Positions 1-9,274 of a stretch of 19,002 bases of DNA are shown piece by piece (position 1 is the stretch's first letter; the number at the start of each line of letters is the position of its first letter). The translations under genes and the position numbers were made by a program. A model generated the notes under the pieces. That model ran no database searches, was not told where the DNA came from, and saw only the letters and a program-made list of their open reading frames with translations. Source of the DNA: CAYTCZ01 sp964436315 (GTDB lineage: Bacteria > Actinomycetota > Thermoleophilia > Gaiellales > Gaiellaceae); NCBI GenBank assembly GCA_964436315.1, contig CAYTCZ010000076.1, forward strand, positions 1-19,002, given 5' to 3'.

Positions 1-2864
1 GTCAACAACGAGAAGCGCATGCTGCAGGAGGCAGTCGATGCGCTGTTCGATAACGGACGACGCGGCCGCGCGGTGACCGGGCCCGGGAACCGTGCGCTCA
101 AGTCCCTGTCGGACATGCTCAAGGGCAAACAGGGACGCTTCCGGCAGAACCTGCTCGGGAAGCGCGTCGATTACTCCGGACGCTCCGTGATCGTCTCCGG
201 ACCGAAGATGAAGCTTCACCAGTGTGGGCTCCCGAAAATCATGGCTCTCGAACTCTTCAAGCCGTTCATCATGAGCCGGCTCGTCGAGCGGAAGTCAGTT
301 CAGAACATCAAGGCCGCCAAGAAGTACGTGGAGTCGATGACCGCGGAGGTCTGGGACGTCCTCGAAGAGGTGATCGCGGAGCACCCGGTTCTGCTGAACC
401 GCGCGCCGACGCTCCACCGGCTCGGCATTCAGGCGTTTGAGCCAGTGCTGGTCGAAGGCAAGGCGATCGAGATTCACCCGCTCGTCTGTCACGCGTTCAA
501 CGCGGACTTCGACGGCGACCAAATGGCGGTGCATCTCCCGCTGTCCGCCGAGGCTCAGGCCGAGGCACGGATCCTGATGCTCTCGTCGAACAACGTCCTC
601 TCGCCGGCGCACGGGCGTCCGCTCGCGACGCCGACGCAGGACATGGTGCTCGGCGGCTACTACCTCACGTACGCGGCCAAGGATCTCGCCAACATCTCGG
701 CGGAGGACCTGGATCCGCGGCCAAAGCGGTTTGCGTCCGAGGACGAGGTGATCCTCGCGCTGGACGCAAAGCAAGTCGCTCTTCAGGATCCGATCGAGTA
801 CAGACGGAACGGCGACGTCTTGCTGACCACCCCGGGCCGGGTCATCTTCAACGAAGAGATTGGCCGCGCTCTCGAGCTCGACTCTGACGAAGACGGCGAG
901 CCCGATAAGCGAGAGTTCATCAACAGAACGCTCTCGAAGAAGGAGATGGGCGACTTCATCGCCGACCTCGTCGATTCGTTCGGGGCACATTCGATCGCGG
1001 CCGTGCTCGACACTGTCAAGGAGCTCGGCTTCTACTACGCGACGCAGGCCGGCGTCACGATCTCGAAGAACGACATCGTGATTCCCGAGACCAAGCAGCA
1101 GCTCCTCGAAGAATTCGAGGAGCGCGTCCAGAGGATCGAGCGCGACTACCAGCGCGGCCTCATCACCGAGGACGAGCGTCACGAGTCGATCGTGAACGTC
1201 TGGACAGAGGCGACGGACACCGTCGCCGAGGCGATGGAGGACACCCTCTACGAGCTCAACCCGATCTTCATGATGGCCAACTCGGGCGCGCGCGGATCCT
1301 TCAAGCAGATNNNNNNNNNNCGAAGGGCGAGATTATCGAGCGCCAGATCAAGACGAACTTCATGGAGGTCTTATCGGTCCTCGAGTACTTCATCTCGACC
1401 CACGGTGCACGTAAGGGTCTGGCCGATACCGCGCTTCGAACAGCAGACTCGGGCTATCTGACTCGACGACTGGTCGACGTCTCTCAGGACGTCATCGTGC
1501 GCGAAGAGGACTGCGGGACCGAAGACTGGATCGAGCGTCCGCTGATCATTCCGGAAGGGCTAAACCGCTCGCTGCTTGGCAGACCGCTGGCGACGGATGT
1601 CCACAAGCCGCTGAAGGATGGCAAGCCGGGTAAGACGGTTCTCGCCGAGAAGGGCGTTTTGATCACCTCTCAGCTTCTCCGAGAGCTGCAGGAGGGTCTG
1701 GACGAGCACGCGGATACATTCCAAGTCCCGGTCCGATCGGTGCTGAAGTGCCGGAGCGAGTTCGGCGTGTGCCGGGCGTGCTATGGGGTCTTCCTGGCAA
1801 CCGGTGAGCTCTGCGAGATCGGCGATGCCGTCGGCATCATTGCGGCGCAGTCGATCGGTGAGCCCGGAACCCAGCTCACGATGCGCACCTTCCACACAGG
1901 TGGGGTGGCCGGAGCCGACATCACGCACGGTCTCCCGCGTGTCGTTGAGATCTTCGAGGCGCGCAACCCGAAGGGTGCCGCCAAACTCGCCGAGGTAGCG
2001 GGGAAGGTCGAGATCGAAGAGACCGAGCGCGGCCCGAAGGTCACGATTGTCCCTGACGGACTCGACGAAGAGGGTGAGCCCCTGGAACCGATCTCGTATC
2101 AGCTGCCACGGCGGCTCCGACTCATGGTGGCCGACGGGGCAACGGTCGAGGCTGGCGATGCGCTTCACGAGGGATCGCAGACGCCGGCGGATCTACTGCG
2201 CCTTAAGGGGTCGACACCCACCGAGCTGTATCTCGTTGATGAGGTTCAGCGCGTCTATCGATCGCAGGGCGTGGACATCCACGACAAGCACATCGAGCTG
2301 ATCGTCCGTCAGATGATGAAGAAGGTCAGGATCGAGAATGCTGGAGACACCGACTTGCTCCCGGGCCAGCTCGTCGATCGCGCGATCTGCGAGCGAGAGA
2401 ACGAGCGTGTCAAGGATGACGGCGGCGAGGAGGCGACGTTCGAGCCGCTGATCCTCGGAATCACGAAGGCCTCACTCGCGACCGAGTCGTTCCTCTCGGC
2501 GGCCTCCTTCCAAGAGACGACGAAGGTGCTGACGGACGCATCGATCGAAGGCAAAGTCGATCGTCTGCTCGGGCTCAAGGAGAACGTCATCATCGGCAAG
2601 CTGATTCCGGCCGCAACCGGGCTAAAGCGGTATCGCGGAATCGACATCGGCCCGAGCGAGAAAGTGCCTGTCTCTGCCTACGCGCGGCCGGCAACCGAGG
2701 AACAGCTCCTCGCTGCTCTCGAAGAGATCGGGTCAGAGGGCGACGCCGGCGTCGAACTCGGACTGCTCGAGATGGCGGCCGGCGACGACGGTGACACGGA
2801 CGGCGCGGGCGGACCCCTGGCCGAGGATGCGCCGCCTCAGCCCGACGCAGTCGAGGAGGAATAG
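1..2864 (+). CDS. rpoC: DNA-directed RNA polymerase subunit beta' (5'-truncated, interrupted by an assembly gap)
   Basis: RpoC forms the active-site cleft of RNA polymerase with RpoB. The reading frame is open from base 1, so the N-terminal part (about 290 residues by E. coli numbering) lies upstream of the window. Bases 499-525 encode NADFDGDQM, whose three aspartates hold the catalytic magnesium. After the gap come the bridge-helix region (HGARKGLADTALRTADSGYL), a four-cysteine zinc site (Cys at 1512-1514, then CRSEFGVCRAC), and the trigger-loop region (GEPGTQLTMRTFHTGG). The conserved end DRLLGLKENVIIGKLIPA is followed by an acidic tail. Frame 1 before the ten Ns continues in frame 3 after them. 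Alignment to the conserved family text shows about 38 bases are missing where 10 Ns stand, so the frame change is an assembly effect and the gene is probably intact. A strong hairpin follows the stop. Confidence 0.97.
1311..1320. other. Assembly gap (10 N) inside rpoC
   Basis: Ten Ns separate codons for SGARGSFKQ from codons for KGEII. Known RpoC proteins have about 13 residues here, close to IRQLAGMRGLMAN plus a proline. That needs about 38 bases, so ten is a placeholder. The difference of 28 bases leaves remainder 1 modulo 3 and explains the apparent frame change. Confidence 0.95.
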
Positions 2865-2869
2865 AGAAC

Positions 2870-2898
2870 CGGTGGGCGGCGCTCGGCGCCGCCCACCG
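2870..2898 (+). terminator. Terminator hairpin after rpoC
   Basis: A perfect 12-bp stem CGGTGGGCGGCG / CGCCGCCCACCG with a 5-base loop starts six bases after the rpoC stop codon. No T-run follows, as is common for terminators in high-GC bacteria, so it may instead be an mRNA end-stabiliser. Position and stem strength favour a terminator. Confidence 0.7.
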
Positions 2899-3060
2899 AG
2901 GACCCGGACTTCACCTCACGGCGATTTGCGCCGGCCTTCGGGTGCAACGCGCTCCTTCGAGTGCCATGATGCCTGCGACTTTTTGCGGCCGCGAAAAAAT
3001 CCGCCGTCCAGGAAAACCGCTCTTTGCGAAACAATCTCCTCGGGAAGGGTCCACCTCCTC

Positions 3061-3089
3061 TTAACACTCGCTGCCGAGAGGCGTAGACT
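3061..3089 (+). promoter_or_regulatory. Candidate sigma-70-type promoter in the rpoC-GGDEF spacer
   Basis: TTAACA (3061-3066) and TAGACT (3084-3089) are separated by 17 bases. TAGACT is a familiar -10 form in high-GC Gram-positives. Transcription would begin near 3096 and run toward, and antisense to, the end of the GGDEF gene. No protein gene follows, so the product would be a non-coding or antisense RNA. Sequence evidence only. Confidence 0.4.
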
Positions 3090-3155
3090 GCCGCTTTGGC
3101 GTTGGTCAGACCTGCGGCTTGGGCTGGCGGCGGCGGAGGGACAGAGCGAGAGCCT

Positions 3156-3173
3156 TTTCCACAGTTTCCACAG
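3156..3173 (+). repeat. Tandem 9-bp repeat TTTCCACAG x2
   Basis: TTTCCACAG occurs twice head to tail without a break. Including the preceding T, TTTTCCACA (3155-3163) differs by one base from the classical DnaA box TTATCCACA; the second copy is a weaker match. Two boxes do not make an origin. Confidence 0.5.
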
Positions 3174-3215
3174 GGCGCTGGGGAATGTTCGTTCGTGGTC
3201 CGATCGCGCCTGCGG

Positions 3216-3234
3216 AGCGGGCTTCCGGCCCGCT
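3216..3234. terminator. GC hairpin, possible terminator (direction uncertain)
   Basis: AGCGGGC / GCCCGCT form a perfect 7-bp stem with loop TTCCG. It could end an RNA starting near 3096 on the + strand, or lie about 140 bases past the stop of the - strand GGDEF gene. Neither side has a T-run. Confidence 0.3.
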
Positions 3235-3371
3235 TCGGTCGAAGATTGTGACCGCGAGATCCGACGCTATTTGTGCGCCTCGATGCAATCCTTGAGGCTC
3301 GTTTAGCACCGATATGGGCGCTCCCTGCGTTCCTTGCCCGACGACGGGCATCGTCGCCAGCCAACGAGTCA

Positions 3372-4559
3372 TCATCCTGCTCGGCGCTCTTGATCCGCGT
3401 CGACCGCGCGGCCCTTGCCCGCTTCCTTGGCCTGGTAAAGCGCCTGGTCGGCACGCTCGAAGAACGCGTCCGCGTCGTCATCAGCACGAAGCTCTGCGAT
3501 TCCCGCTGAGAGGTGAATCCGGTCCGTGACGCCGGCGGGCTTCGACGCGACTGCGAACTGAATACGCCGGTAGAGCTGCTCGGCGTCGCCCCGCGTCGAT
3601 TCGGGAAGGATGACTGCGAACTCGTCGCCACCTACGCGGCAGGCAACGTCGGCACCGCGGACCGCTGATCTCGCTCGTTCACCGACCTCAGCGAGCAAGG
3701 CGTCCCCTGCCAGGTGACCGACACGGTCGTTGATCGCCTTGAAGTCGTCGATATCGAAGATCAGGAGAGCCAGTCGCCGATCGTATCGGCGCGCTCTCGA
3801 GACCTCACGACCGAGCGTCTCGTGGAAGTACCGACGGTTGTGGAGGCCCGTAAGAGCGTCGATGTCGGCGAGTTGCCTCGCCTCTTGAAAGCGGTGAGCG
3901 TTTTCGATCGCCGGCCCGGCACTCAACGCAAGTTCCTCGATGCGTCGAATCGCGTCATCTGCCGGTTCGTTGTCCCCTCGCCAGAAGACTGCGAGCGTCC
4001 CGACGGGCTCGTCTGACTCGCTTCGCAGCGGTACGGCGATCCCACCCCGAATGAGATCTCGATCGTTCTGACGCTCTTCAGCGTAGCTATAGCTGATCCG
4101 GACGGCGCTCGCTTGGTGGCCCTCGCGAGGGCCCTCGACGGGCTGATGTTCTGCCTCCTCGGCGGTCATGCCGACGGTGGCGATGAGCGGCTGCGGTCCT
4201 CCGTTCGGACCGCCGGCGGGGAGAACGATCATCGCAGCGTCGACGTCGGCAACCGATTCGGCGACGGCGAGCGTCTTGTCGAGGACGGCGTCGAGGTCGA
4301 GCGATTCGCGAATTCCACTCAGCTCTCGGCTCCGGCGGTTCTCCTCATGGGCGAGTTCCAGCGCGTCTGTGAGATCGGCCATCATCTCGTCAACGCGAGG
4401 ATTGGCGGCCACGACCGATGTCCCGGCGGCTTCACGATCACGCCGACGGCCTCGGAAGAGAGCGAGGAGGACGACCAGCGCGACGACGAGCGCAAGGATT
4501 GCCGTGCCGATGGCAAGGCCCAGAGCAATCCACGTTGCGCTGTCGATGAGAAGTGGCAT
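3372..4559 (-). CDS. Membrane-anchored GAF-GGDEF diguanylate cyclase
   Basis: This 395-residue protein is predicted to make cyclic di-GMP from two GTP. Residues 9-35 are one hydrophobic helix followed by an RGRRRDR stretch, so the bulk should be cytoplasmic. A short helical linker (about 56-85) leads to a GAF-like sensor region (about 86-222) and then a GGDEF domain (about 230-390). The domain has DALTGLHNRRYF at 234-245, the metal-site FDIDDFKAIND from 268, and an intact GGDEF at 310-314. RGAD at 301-304 lies five residues before it and fits the RxxD product-inhibition site, so an active, feedback-limited enzyme is expected. There is no EAL domain. The gene converges on rpoC and diverges from rpsL, with its ATG 175 bases from the rpsL start; GGGGAC lies upstream as a weak ribosome site. 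The GAF ligand cannot be told from sequence. Confidence 0.9.
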   Translation of the reverse strand: MPLLIDSATWIALGLAIGTAILALVVALVVLLALFRGRRRDREAAGTSVVAANPRVDEMMADLTDALELAHEENRRSRELSGIRESLDLDAVLDKTLAVAESVADVDAAMIVLPAGGPNGGPQPLIATVGMTAEEAEHQPVEGPREGHQASAVRISYSYAEERQNDRDLIRGGIAVPLRSESDEPVGTLAVFWRGDNEPADDAIRRIEELALSAGPAIENAHRFQEARQLADIDALTGLHNRRYFHETLGREVSRARRYDRRLALLIFDIDDFKAINDRVGHLAGDALLAEVGERARSAVRGADVACRVGGDEFAVILPESTRGDAEQLYRRIQFAVASKPAGVTDRIHLSAGIAELRADDDADAFFERADQALYQAKEAGKGRAVDADQERRAG

Positions 4560-4607
4560 TCCGCAGTCCCCGGGGTGTCTTTTTCTAAGCGGATGTCCCT
4601 ACCCCGG

Positions 4608-4613
4608 ACAATA
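4608..4613 (-). promoter_or_regulatory. Possible -10 element for the GGDEF gene
   Basis: On the - strand TATTGT (4613 down to 4608) lies about 50 bases before the ATG. No good -35 is visible at normal spacing, so this is a weak assignment. Confidence 0.25.
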
Positions 4614-4645
4614 GTTGGAGTTCGCGTCTTTTGACAGCGAGCAGC

Positions 4646-4654
4646 TGCTACCAT
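4646..4654 (+). promoter_or_regulatory. Candidate extended -10 promoter for the str operon
   Basis: TGCTACCAT fits an extended -10 (TGn followed by TAnnnT). TTGACA at 4631-4636 looks like a -35 but is only 12 bases from it, too close for normal use; the hexamer at correct spacing is poor. If used, transcription would start near 4661, just before the hairpin at 4666. Confidence 0.4.
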
Positions 4655-4665
4655 TCACGCGGTTT

Positions 4666-4700
4666 CCGGTGCAGGGAAGACCTGCACCGGTCTTTTGTTG
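4666..4700 (+). terminator. Attenuator-like hairpin plus T-tract in the rpsL leader
   Basis: CCGGTGCAGG (4666-4675) and CCTGCACCGG (4681-4690) form a perfect 10-bp stem with loop GAAGA, followed directly by TCTTTTGTTG. This is the layout of an intrinsic terminator on the + strand, yet no + strand gene ends here and rpsL begins 34 bases later. It may be an attenuator of the str operon, or a 5' mRNA cap structure if transcription starts near 4661. Confidence 0.65.
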
Positions 4701-4734
4701 CGTTCACACACGATCGGAGCACCGACCCAGGCCC

Positions 4735-5103
4735 ATGCCGACCGTCAATCAACTCGTTCGAAAAGGCCGCCACTCAGCGGGCGCCAAGACGAAGGCTCCT
4801 GCGCTCCGCGGCGCGCCCCAAAAGCGTGGCGTCTGCACGCGTGTCTATACAACGACGCCGAAGAAGCCGAACTCAGCGCTTCGGAAAGTTGCCCGCGTCC
4901 GGCTCACGAACGGGATGGAGGTCACGACGTACATCCCGGGCGAGGGTCACAACCTGCAGGAGCACTCGGTCGTATTGATCCGCGGCGGCCGCGTCAAGGA
5001 CCTGCCTGGAATCCGCTACAAGGTGATCCGTGCAGCGCTCGACACCGCCGGCGTCGACGGAAGACGACAAGGACGCTCGAAGTACGGGGCGAAAAGGTCG
5101 TAG
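4735..5103 (+). CDS. rpsL: 30S ribosomal protein uS12
   Basis: S12 sits at the decoding centre of the 30S subunit and governs accuracy and streptomycin response. The 122-residue protein has the family start MPTVNQLVRKGR and the loop TTTPKKPNSALRK. It carries lysines at 43 and 88, the positions where streptomycin-resistance changes arise, so it reads as the sensitive wild type. Asp89 in KDLPG matches the methylthiolated aspartate of other S12s. The ATG was chosen from the conserved start; the open frame extends further upstream without family similarity. The ribosome site is weak (CAGG at 4728-4731), so translation may depend on leader structure. It is first gene of the str operon, 38 bases before rpsG. 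Confidence 0.97.
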   Translation: MPTVNQLVRKGRHSAGAKTKAPALRGAPQKRGVCTRVYTTTPKKPNSALRKVARVRLTNGMEVTTYIPGEGHNLQEHSVVLIRGGRVKDLPGIRYKVIRAALDTAGVDGRRQGRSKYGAKRS

Positions 5104-5141
5104 TCAGTGCTGGCCCGTACCGTGAATCCGACGCGTAACTG

Positions 5142-5612
5142 ATGTCCCGACGAACAGAAGCCCAACCGCGCGAGCCGGCCGCAGATCCTGTGTACGGCTC
5201 AAAGCTGGTCTCCCAGGTCGTGAACCGACTCATGGTTCGAGGCAAGAAGTCCACGGCCGAGCGTATCGTGTACAACGCGCTCGATCAGATCGGCGAGAAG
5301 AGTGGCAAGCCGCCCGTCGAGGTCTTGGAACAGGCGATCAAGAGCGTCACGCCCGTCCTTGAAGTTCGCTCACGCCGCGTCGGCGGCGCCAACTACCAGG
5401 TGCCTGTCGAGGTGCCGCAGCGCCGAGCTCGCACGCTTGCGGTCCGGTGGATTGTGACCTTCGCGCGAGACCGTCGCGAGAAGCGGATGGAGGACAAGCT
5501 GGCCGCCGAGATCCTGGACGCCCTCAATCAGCAGGGTGGGGCGTTCAAGCGCAAGGACGATCTGTACCGAATGGCGCAGGCCAACAAGGCTTTCGCCCAC
5601 TATCGGTGGTAA
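5142..5612 (+). CDS. rpsG: 30S ribosomal protein uS7
   Basis: S7 nucleates assembly of the 30S head and contacts the E-site tRNA. The 156 residues equal the usual bacterial length. Family landmarks include VNRLMVRGKKSTAE, an SVTPVLEVRSRRVGGANYQVPVEV stretch read in two parts, RRARTLAVRWI, and the ending ANKAFAHYRW. In proteobacteria S7 represses its own operon by binding the rpsL-rpsG spacer; here that spacer is only 38 bases with no obvious strong hairpin, so that mechanism is not evident. The stop is five bases before the fusA start, which favours translational coupling. Confidence 0.97.
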   Translation: MSRRTEAQPREPAADPVYGSKLVSQVVNRLMVRGKKSTAERIVYNALDQIGEKSGKPPVEVLEQAIKSVTPVLEVRSRRVGGANYQVPVEVPQRRARTLAVRWIVTFARDRREKRMEDKLAAEILDALNQQGGAFKRKDDLYRMAQANKAFAHYRW

Positions 5613-5617
5613 CAGGC

Positions 5618-7711
5618 GTGTCTGAAAAGACTCTGACAACCACGGCGCTCGAGCGCGTGCGGAACATTGGGATCATGGCCCATATCGACGCGGGCAAGAC
5701 CACGACGACCGAGCGCATCCTCTACTACACGGGCCGCACCCACAAGATGGGGGAAGTACACGAGGGTGCCGCCGTGATGGATTGGATGACGCAGGAGCAG
5801 GAACGCGGCATCACGATCACCTCTGCGGCGACGACAGCCGTATGGCGCGATTTTCGTGTGAACATCATCGATACGCCCGGGCACGTGGACTTCACGGTCG
5901 AGGTCAAGCGCTCGCTGCGTGTGTTGGACGGTGCAGTGGCGATTTTCGACTCGGTTGCTGGGGTTGAGCCTCAGTCTGAGACCGTCTGGCGTCAGGCTGA
6001 TCGATACCGCGTGCCGCGGATTGCGTTCATCAACAAGATGGACCGGGTCGGAGCTGATTTCTTCGGGGCGGTGCAGTCCATGGTCGAGCGACTCGGCGCC
6101 CACCCGGTGCCGATTCAGCTCCCGCTCGGACGTGAGGAACACTTCCGTGGCGTCGTCGACCTCGTCGAGGCACGGGTGCTCGCGTGGTCAGACGACTTGG
6201 GCACGAAGGTCGAAACCGGCGAGATCCCAGACGAGCTCGTGGAGCAGGCAGACGAATATCGCCATCAGCTCATCGACTCCGTCGCCGAGCACGACGACGA
6301 GCTCCTCGAGACCTACCTCTCTGACGAGTCGGCTGTCACGCCAGAGATGCTGCGCAGAGCGCTGCGGAAGGCGACGCTCGAGATCGCGGTCACGCCGGTT
6401 CTGCTCGGAAGCGCGTTCAAGAACAAGGGTGTCCAGCCCCTCCTCGACGCGATCATCGACTACCTACCGAGTCCGCTCGATGTTCCGCCGATCCACGGCA
6501 TCGATCCCCGTACCGACCACGAGCTCTCGCGCCGGCCCGCGGAGAACGAACCGTTCTCGGCACTGGCGTTCAAGGTCATGGCGGATCCGTACGTGGGCAA
6601 GCTGACGTACATGAGGGTCTACTCGGGATCGGTGAAGACCGGCGAGAAGATCCTGAACGTCACGAACGGGAGAACCGAGCGCGTCGGCCGTCTCTTGCAG
6701 ATGCATGCCAACCATCGCGAGGAGCGCGAGGCCATCGGCGCCGGCGAGATCGTCGCGGCAGTGGGACTCAAGAACACGACCACCGGCGACACGCTCGCCA
6801 CCCCAACCGCGCCAATTCGCCTCGAGTCGATGACCTTCCCTGACCCAGTTATCTCGGTCGCCATCGAGCCGAAGACGAAGGCAGACCAGGAGAAGCTATC
6901 GGGCGGTCTCCAGCGGCTCGCGGACGAGGATCCAACCTTCCGCGTCCGCGCCGATGAAGAGACCGGTCAGACCCTGATCGCCGGCATGGGCGAGCTCCAT
7001 CTCGAGATCATCGTCGACCGCCTCCTTCGCGAGTTCTCGGTCGATGCCAACGTCGGACGGCCGCAGGTTGCCTACCGCGAGACGATTTCCAAGCCGGTCG
7101 AGAAGATCGAAGGCCGCTTCGTCAGGCAGACCGGCGGTCGCGGCCAGTTCGGCCACGTGGTGATCAGCGTCGAGCCCTCGGAGTCGGGCGGCGGCTATGA
7201 GTTCCTCGATCGGATCGTCGGCGGGAAGATTCCCAAGGACTACATCCCCGCCGTCGATCTCGGTATCCAGGAGGCGATGGAGGCCGGCATTCTCGCGGGC
7301 TATCCGGTCGTCGATGTTCGAGTCGAGTTGGTCGACGGTTCCTATCACGAGGTGGACTCGTCGGAGATGGCGTTCAAGGTCGCCGGATCCATGGCCTGGA
7401 AGAACGCAATGCAGCGCGCCAAGCCGAAGCTCCTCGAACCGATCATGGCCGTCGAGGTCGTGACGCCAGAGGACTACCTTGGCGACGTCCTTGGCGATCT
7501 CAATTCGAGGCGAGGCCGGGTCGAGGGACTTGAGCCGCGCGGGAATGTTCAGGCGATTCGGGCGCGCGTGCCCCTGGGGGAGATGTTCGGTTACGCAACC
7601 GACATCCGGTCGACGACCCAGGGACGGGCGACCTTCACGATGCAGTTCGACCGTTACGAGGAGGTGCCGTCCAGCCTGACGTCGACTGTCGTTTCGGACA
7701 CGACGACCTGA
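5618..7711 (+). CDS. fusA: Elongation factor G
   Basis: EF-G is the GTPase that drives translocation and, with RRF, ribosome recycling. From the GTG start the protein has 697 residues, a normal length. GTPase motifs are intact: AHIDAGKTT at 21-29, RGITI at 63-67, DTPGH at 85-89 and NKMD at 139-142. Later domains carry AGMGELHLEI and the domain IV stretch GRGQFGHVV. The open frame continues upstream into rpsG, but only the GTG at 5618 gives the normal N-terminus (LERVRNIGIMAHIDAGK). GGTGGT at the rpsG end is the only nearby purine-rich site, so coupling from rpsG is likely. One copy is present in this window. Confidence 0.97.
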   Translation: MSEKTLTTTALERVRNIGIMAHIDAGKTTTTERILYYTGRTHKMGEVHEGAAVMDWMTQEQERGITITSAATTAVWRDFRVNIIDTPGHVDFTVEVKRSLRVLDGAVAIFDSVAGVEPQSETVWRQADRYRVPRIAFINKMDRVGADFFGAVQSMVERLGAHPVPIQLPLGREEHFRGVVDLVEARVLAWSDDLGTKVETGEIPDELVEQADEYRHQLIDSVAEHDDELLETYLSDESAVTPEMLRRALRKATLEIAVTPVLLGSAFKNKGVQPLLDAIIDYLPSPLDVPPIHGIDPRTDHELSRRPAENEPFSALAFKVMADPYVGKLTYMRVYSGSVKTGEKILNVTNGRTERVGRLLQMHANHREEREAIGAGEIVAAVGLKNTTTGDTLATPTAPIRLESMTFPDPVISVAIEPKTKADQEKLSGGLQRLADEDPTFRVRADEETGQTLIAGMGELHLEIIVDRLLREFSVDANVGRPQVAYRETISKPVEKIEGRFVRQTGGRGQFGHVVISVEPSESGGGYEFLDRIVGGKIPKDYIPAVDLGIQEAMEAGILAGYPVVDVRVELVDGSYHEVDSSEMAFKVAGSMAWKNAMQRAKPKLLEPIMAVEVVTPEDYLGDVLGDLNSRRGRVEGLEPRGNVQAIRARVPLGEMFGYATDIRSTTQGRATFTMQFDRYEEVPSSLTSTVVSDTTT

Positions 7712-7751
7712 ACTCGTAGGAAAGTCTTTTGCAACAAGGAGGAAGCAGCGC

Positions 7752-8942
<1,191 letters not shown>

Positions 8943-8965
8943 GACGAAAGGACTCGCGAGCGATA

Positions 8966-9274
8966 GTGGCGCAGCAGAAGATCCGCATCCGGCTCAAGGG
9001 CTACGATCATCATCAGCTCGACCGATCCGCTGCATCGATCGTCGATACGGCACAGCGGACCGGTGCAACGGTGACCGGCCCGGTTCCGCTGCCGACGGAG
9101 AAGAACGTGTACACGGTCATCCGAAGTCCGTTCAAGGACAAGGATTCCCGTGAGCACTTCGAGGTCCGAACCCACAAGCGTCTGATCGATATCCACTCGC
9201 CGACCCCGAAGACGGTCGACTCGCTGATGCGACTCGATCTTCCGGCCGGCGTCGACATCGAAATCAAATTGTGA
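8966..9274 (+). CDS. rpsJ: 30S ribosomal protein uS10
   Basis: S10 is a 30S head protein and, as NusE, an antitermination partner of NusB/NusG. The 102-residue product starts AQQKIRIRLKGYDHHQLD after a GTG and has VTGPVPLPTEKN and the KRLIDIHSPTPKTVDSL stretch that are diagnostic. It begins 23 bases after tuf and is followed by 186 bases of AT-rich spacer, so here it belongs to the str transcript and does not head the S10 operon. A 12-bp hairpin overlaps its stop codon. The ribosome site is modest (AAAGGA somewhat far upstream). Confidence 0.97.
   Translation: MAQQKIRIRLKGYDHHQLDRSAASIVDTAQRTGATVTGPVPLPTEKNVYTVIRSPFKDKDSREHFEVRTHKRLIDIHSPTPKTVDSLMRLDLPAGVDIEIKL

Larger units (their letters stand above)
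2865..3371. other. Non-coding spacer between rpoC and the convergent GGDEF gene
   Basis: This 507-base stretch shows no convincing gene on either strand; open frames here are arginine/serine-rich and match no family I recognise. It holds the rpoC terminator hairpin (2870-2898), a short AT-flanked palindrome (2980-2998), a promoter-like pair (3061-3089), a tandem 9-base repeat (3156-3173), a GC hairpin (3216-3234) and a small hairpin (3336-3349) just past the end of the GGDEF gene. Confidence 0.7.

Noticed and set aside
1311..2864. rpoC as a frameshifted pseudogene
   Set aside because: The frame change coincides with the N gap and vanishes if the conserved missing residues are restored.
2980..2998. 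AT-flanked NotI-like palindrome as a terminator
   Set aside because: The stem is a self-palindrome with T before and A after on both strands, so no proper loop and T-run in either direction.
3155..3173. Replication origin
   Set aside because: Only two imperfect DnaA-like boxes, no AT-rich unwinding region, no dnaA or dnaN nearby.
3185..3295. 36-codon ORF in the rpoC-GGDEF spacer
   Set aside because: Weak ribosome site, no family, runs through a GC hairpin; no evidence beyond openness.
2791..3306. Open frame crossing the end of rpoC into the spacer
   Set aside because: Starts inside rpoC in another frame and runs through the terminator; composition is not protein-like.
4631..4636. TTGACA as the -35 of the str promoter
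   Set aside because: The good -10 is only 12 bases away and the sequence at normal distance does not resemble a -10.
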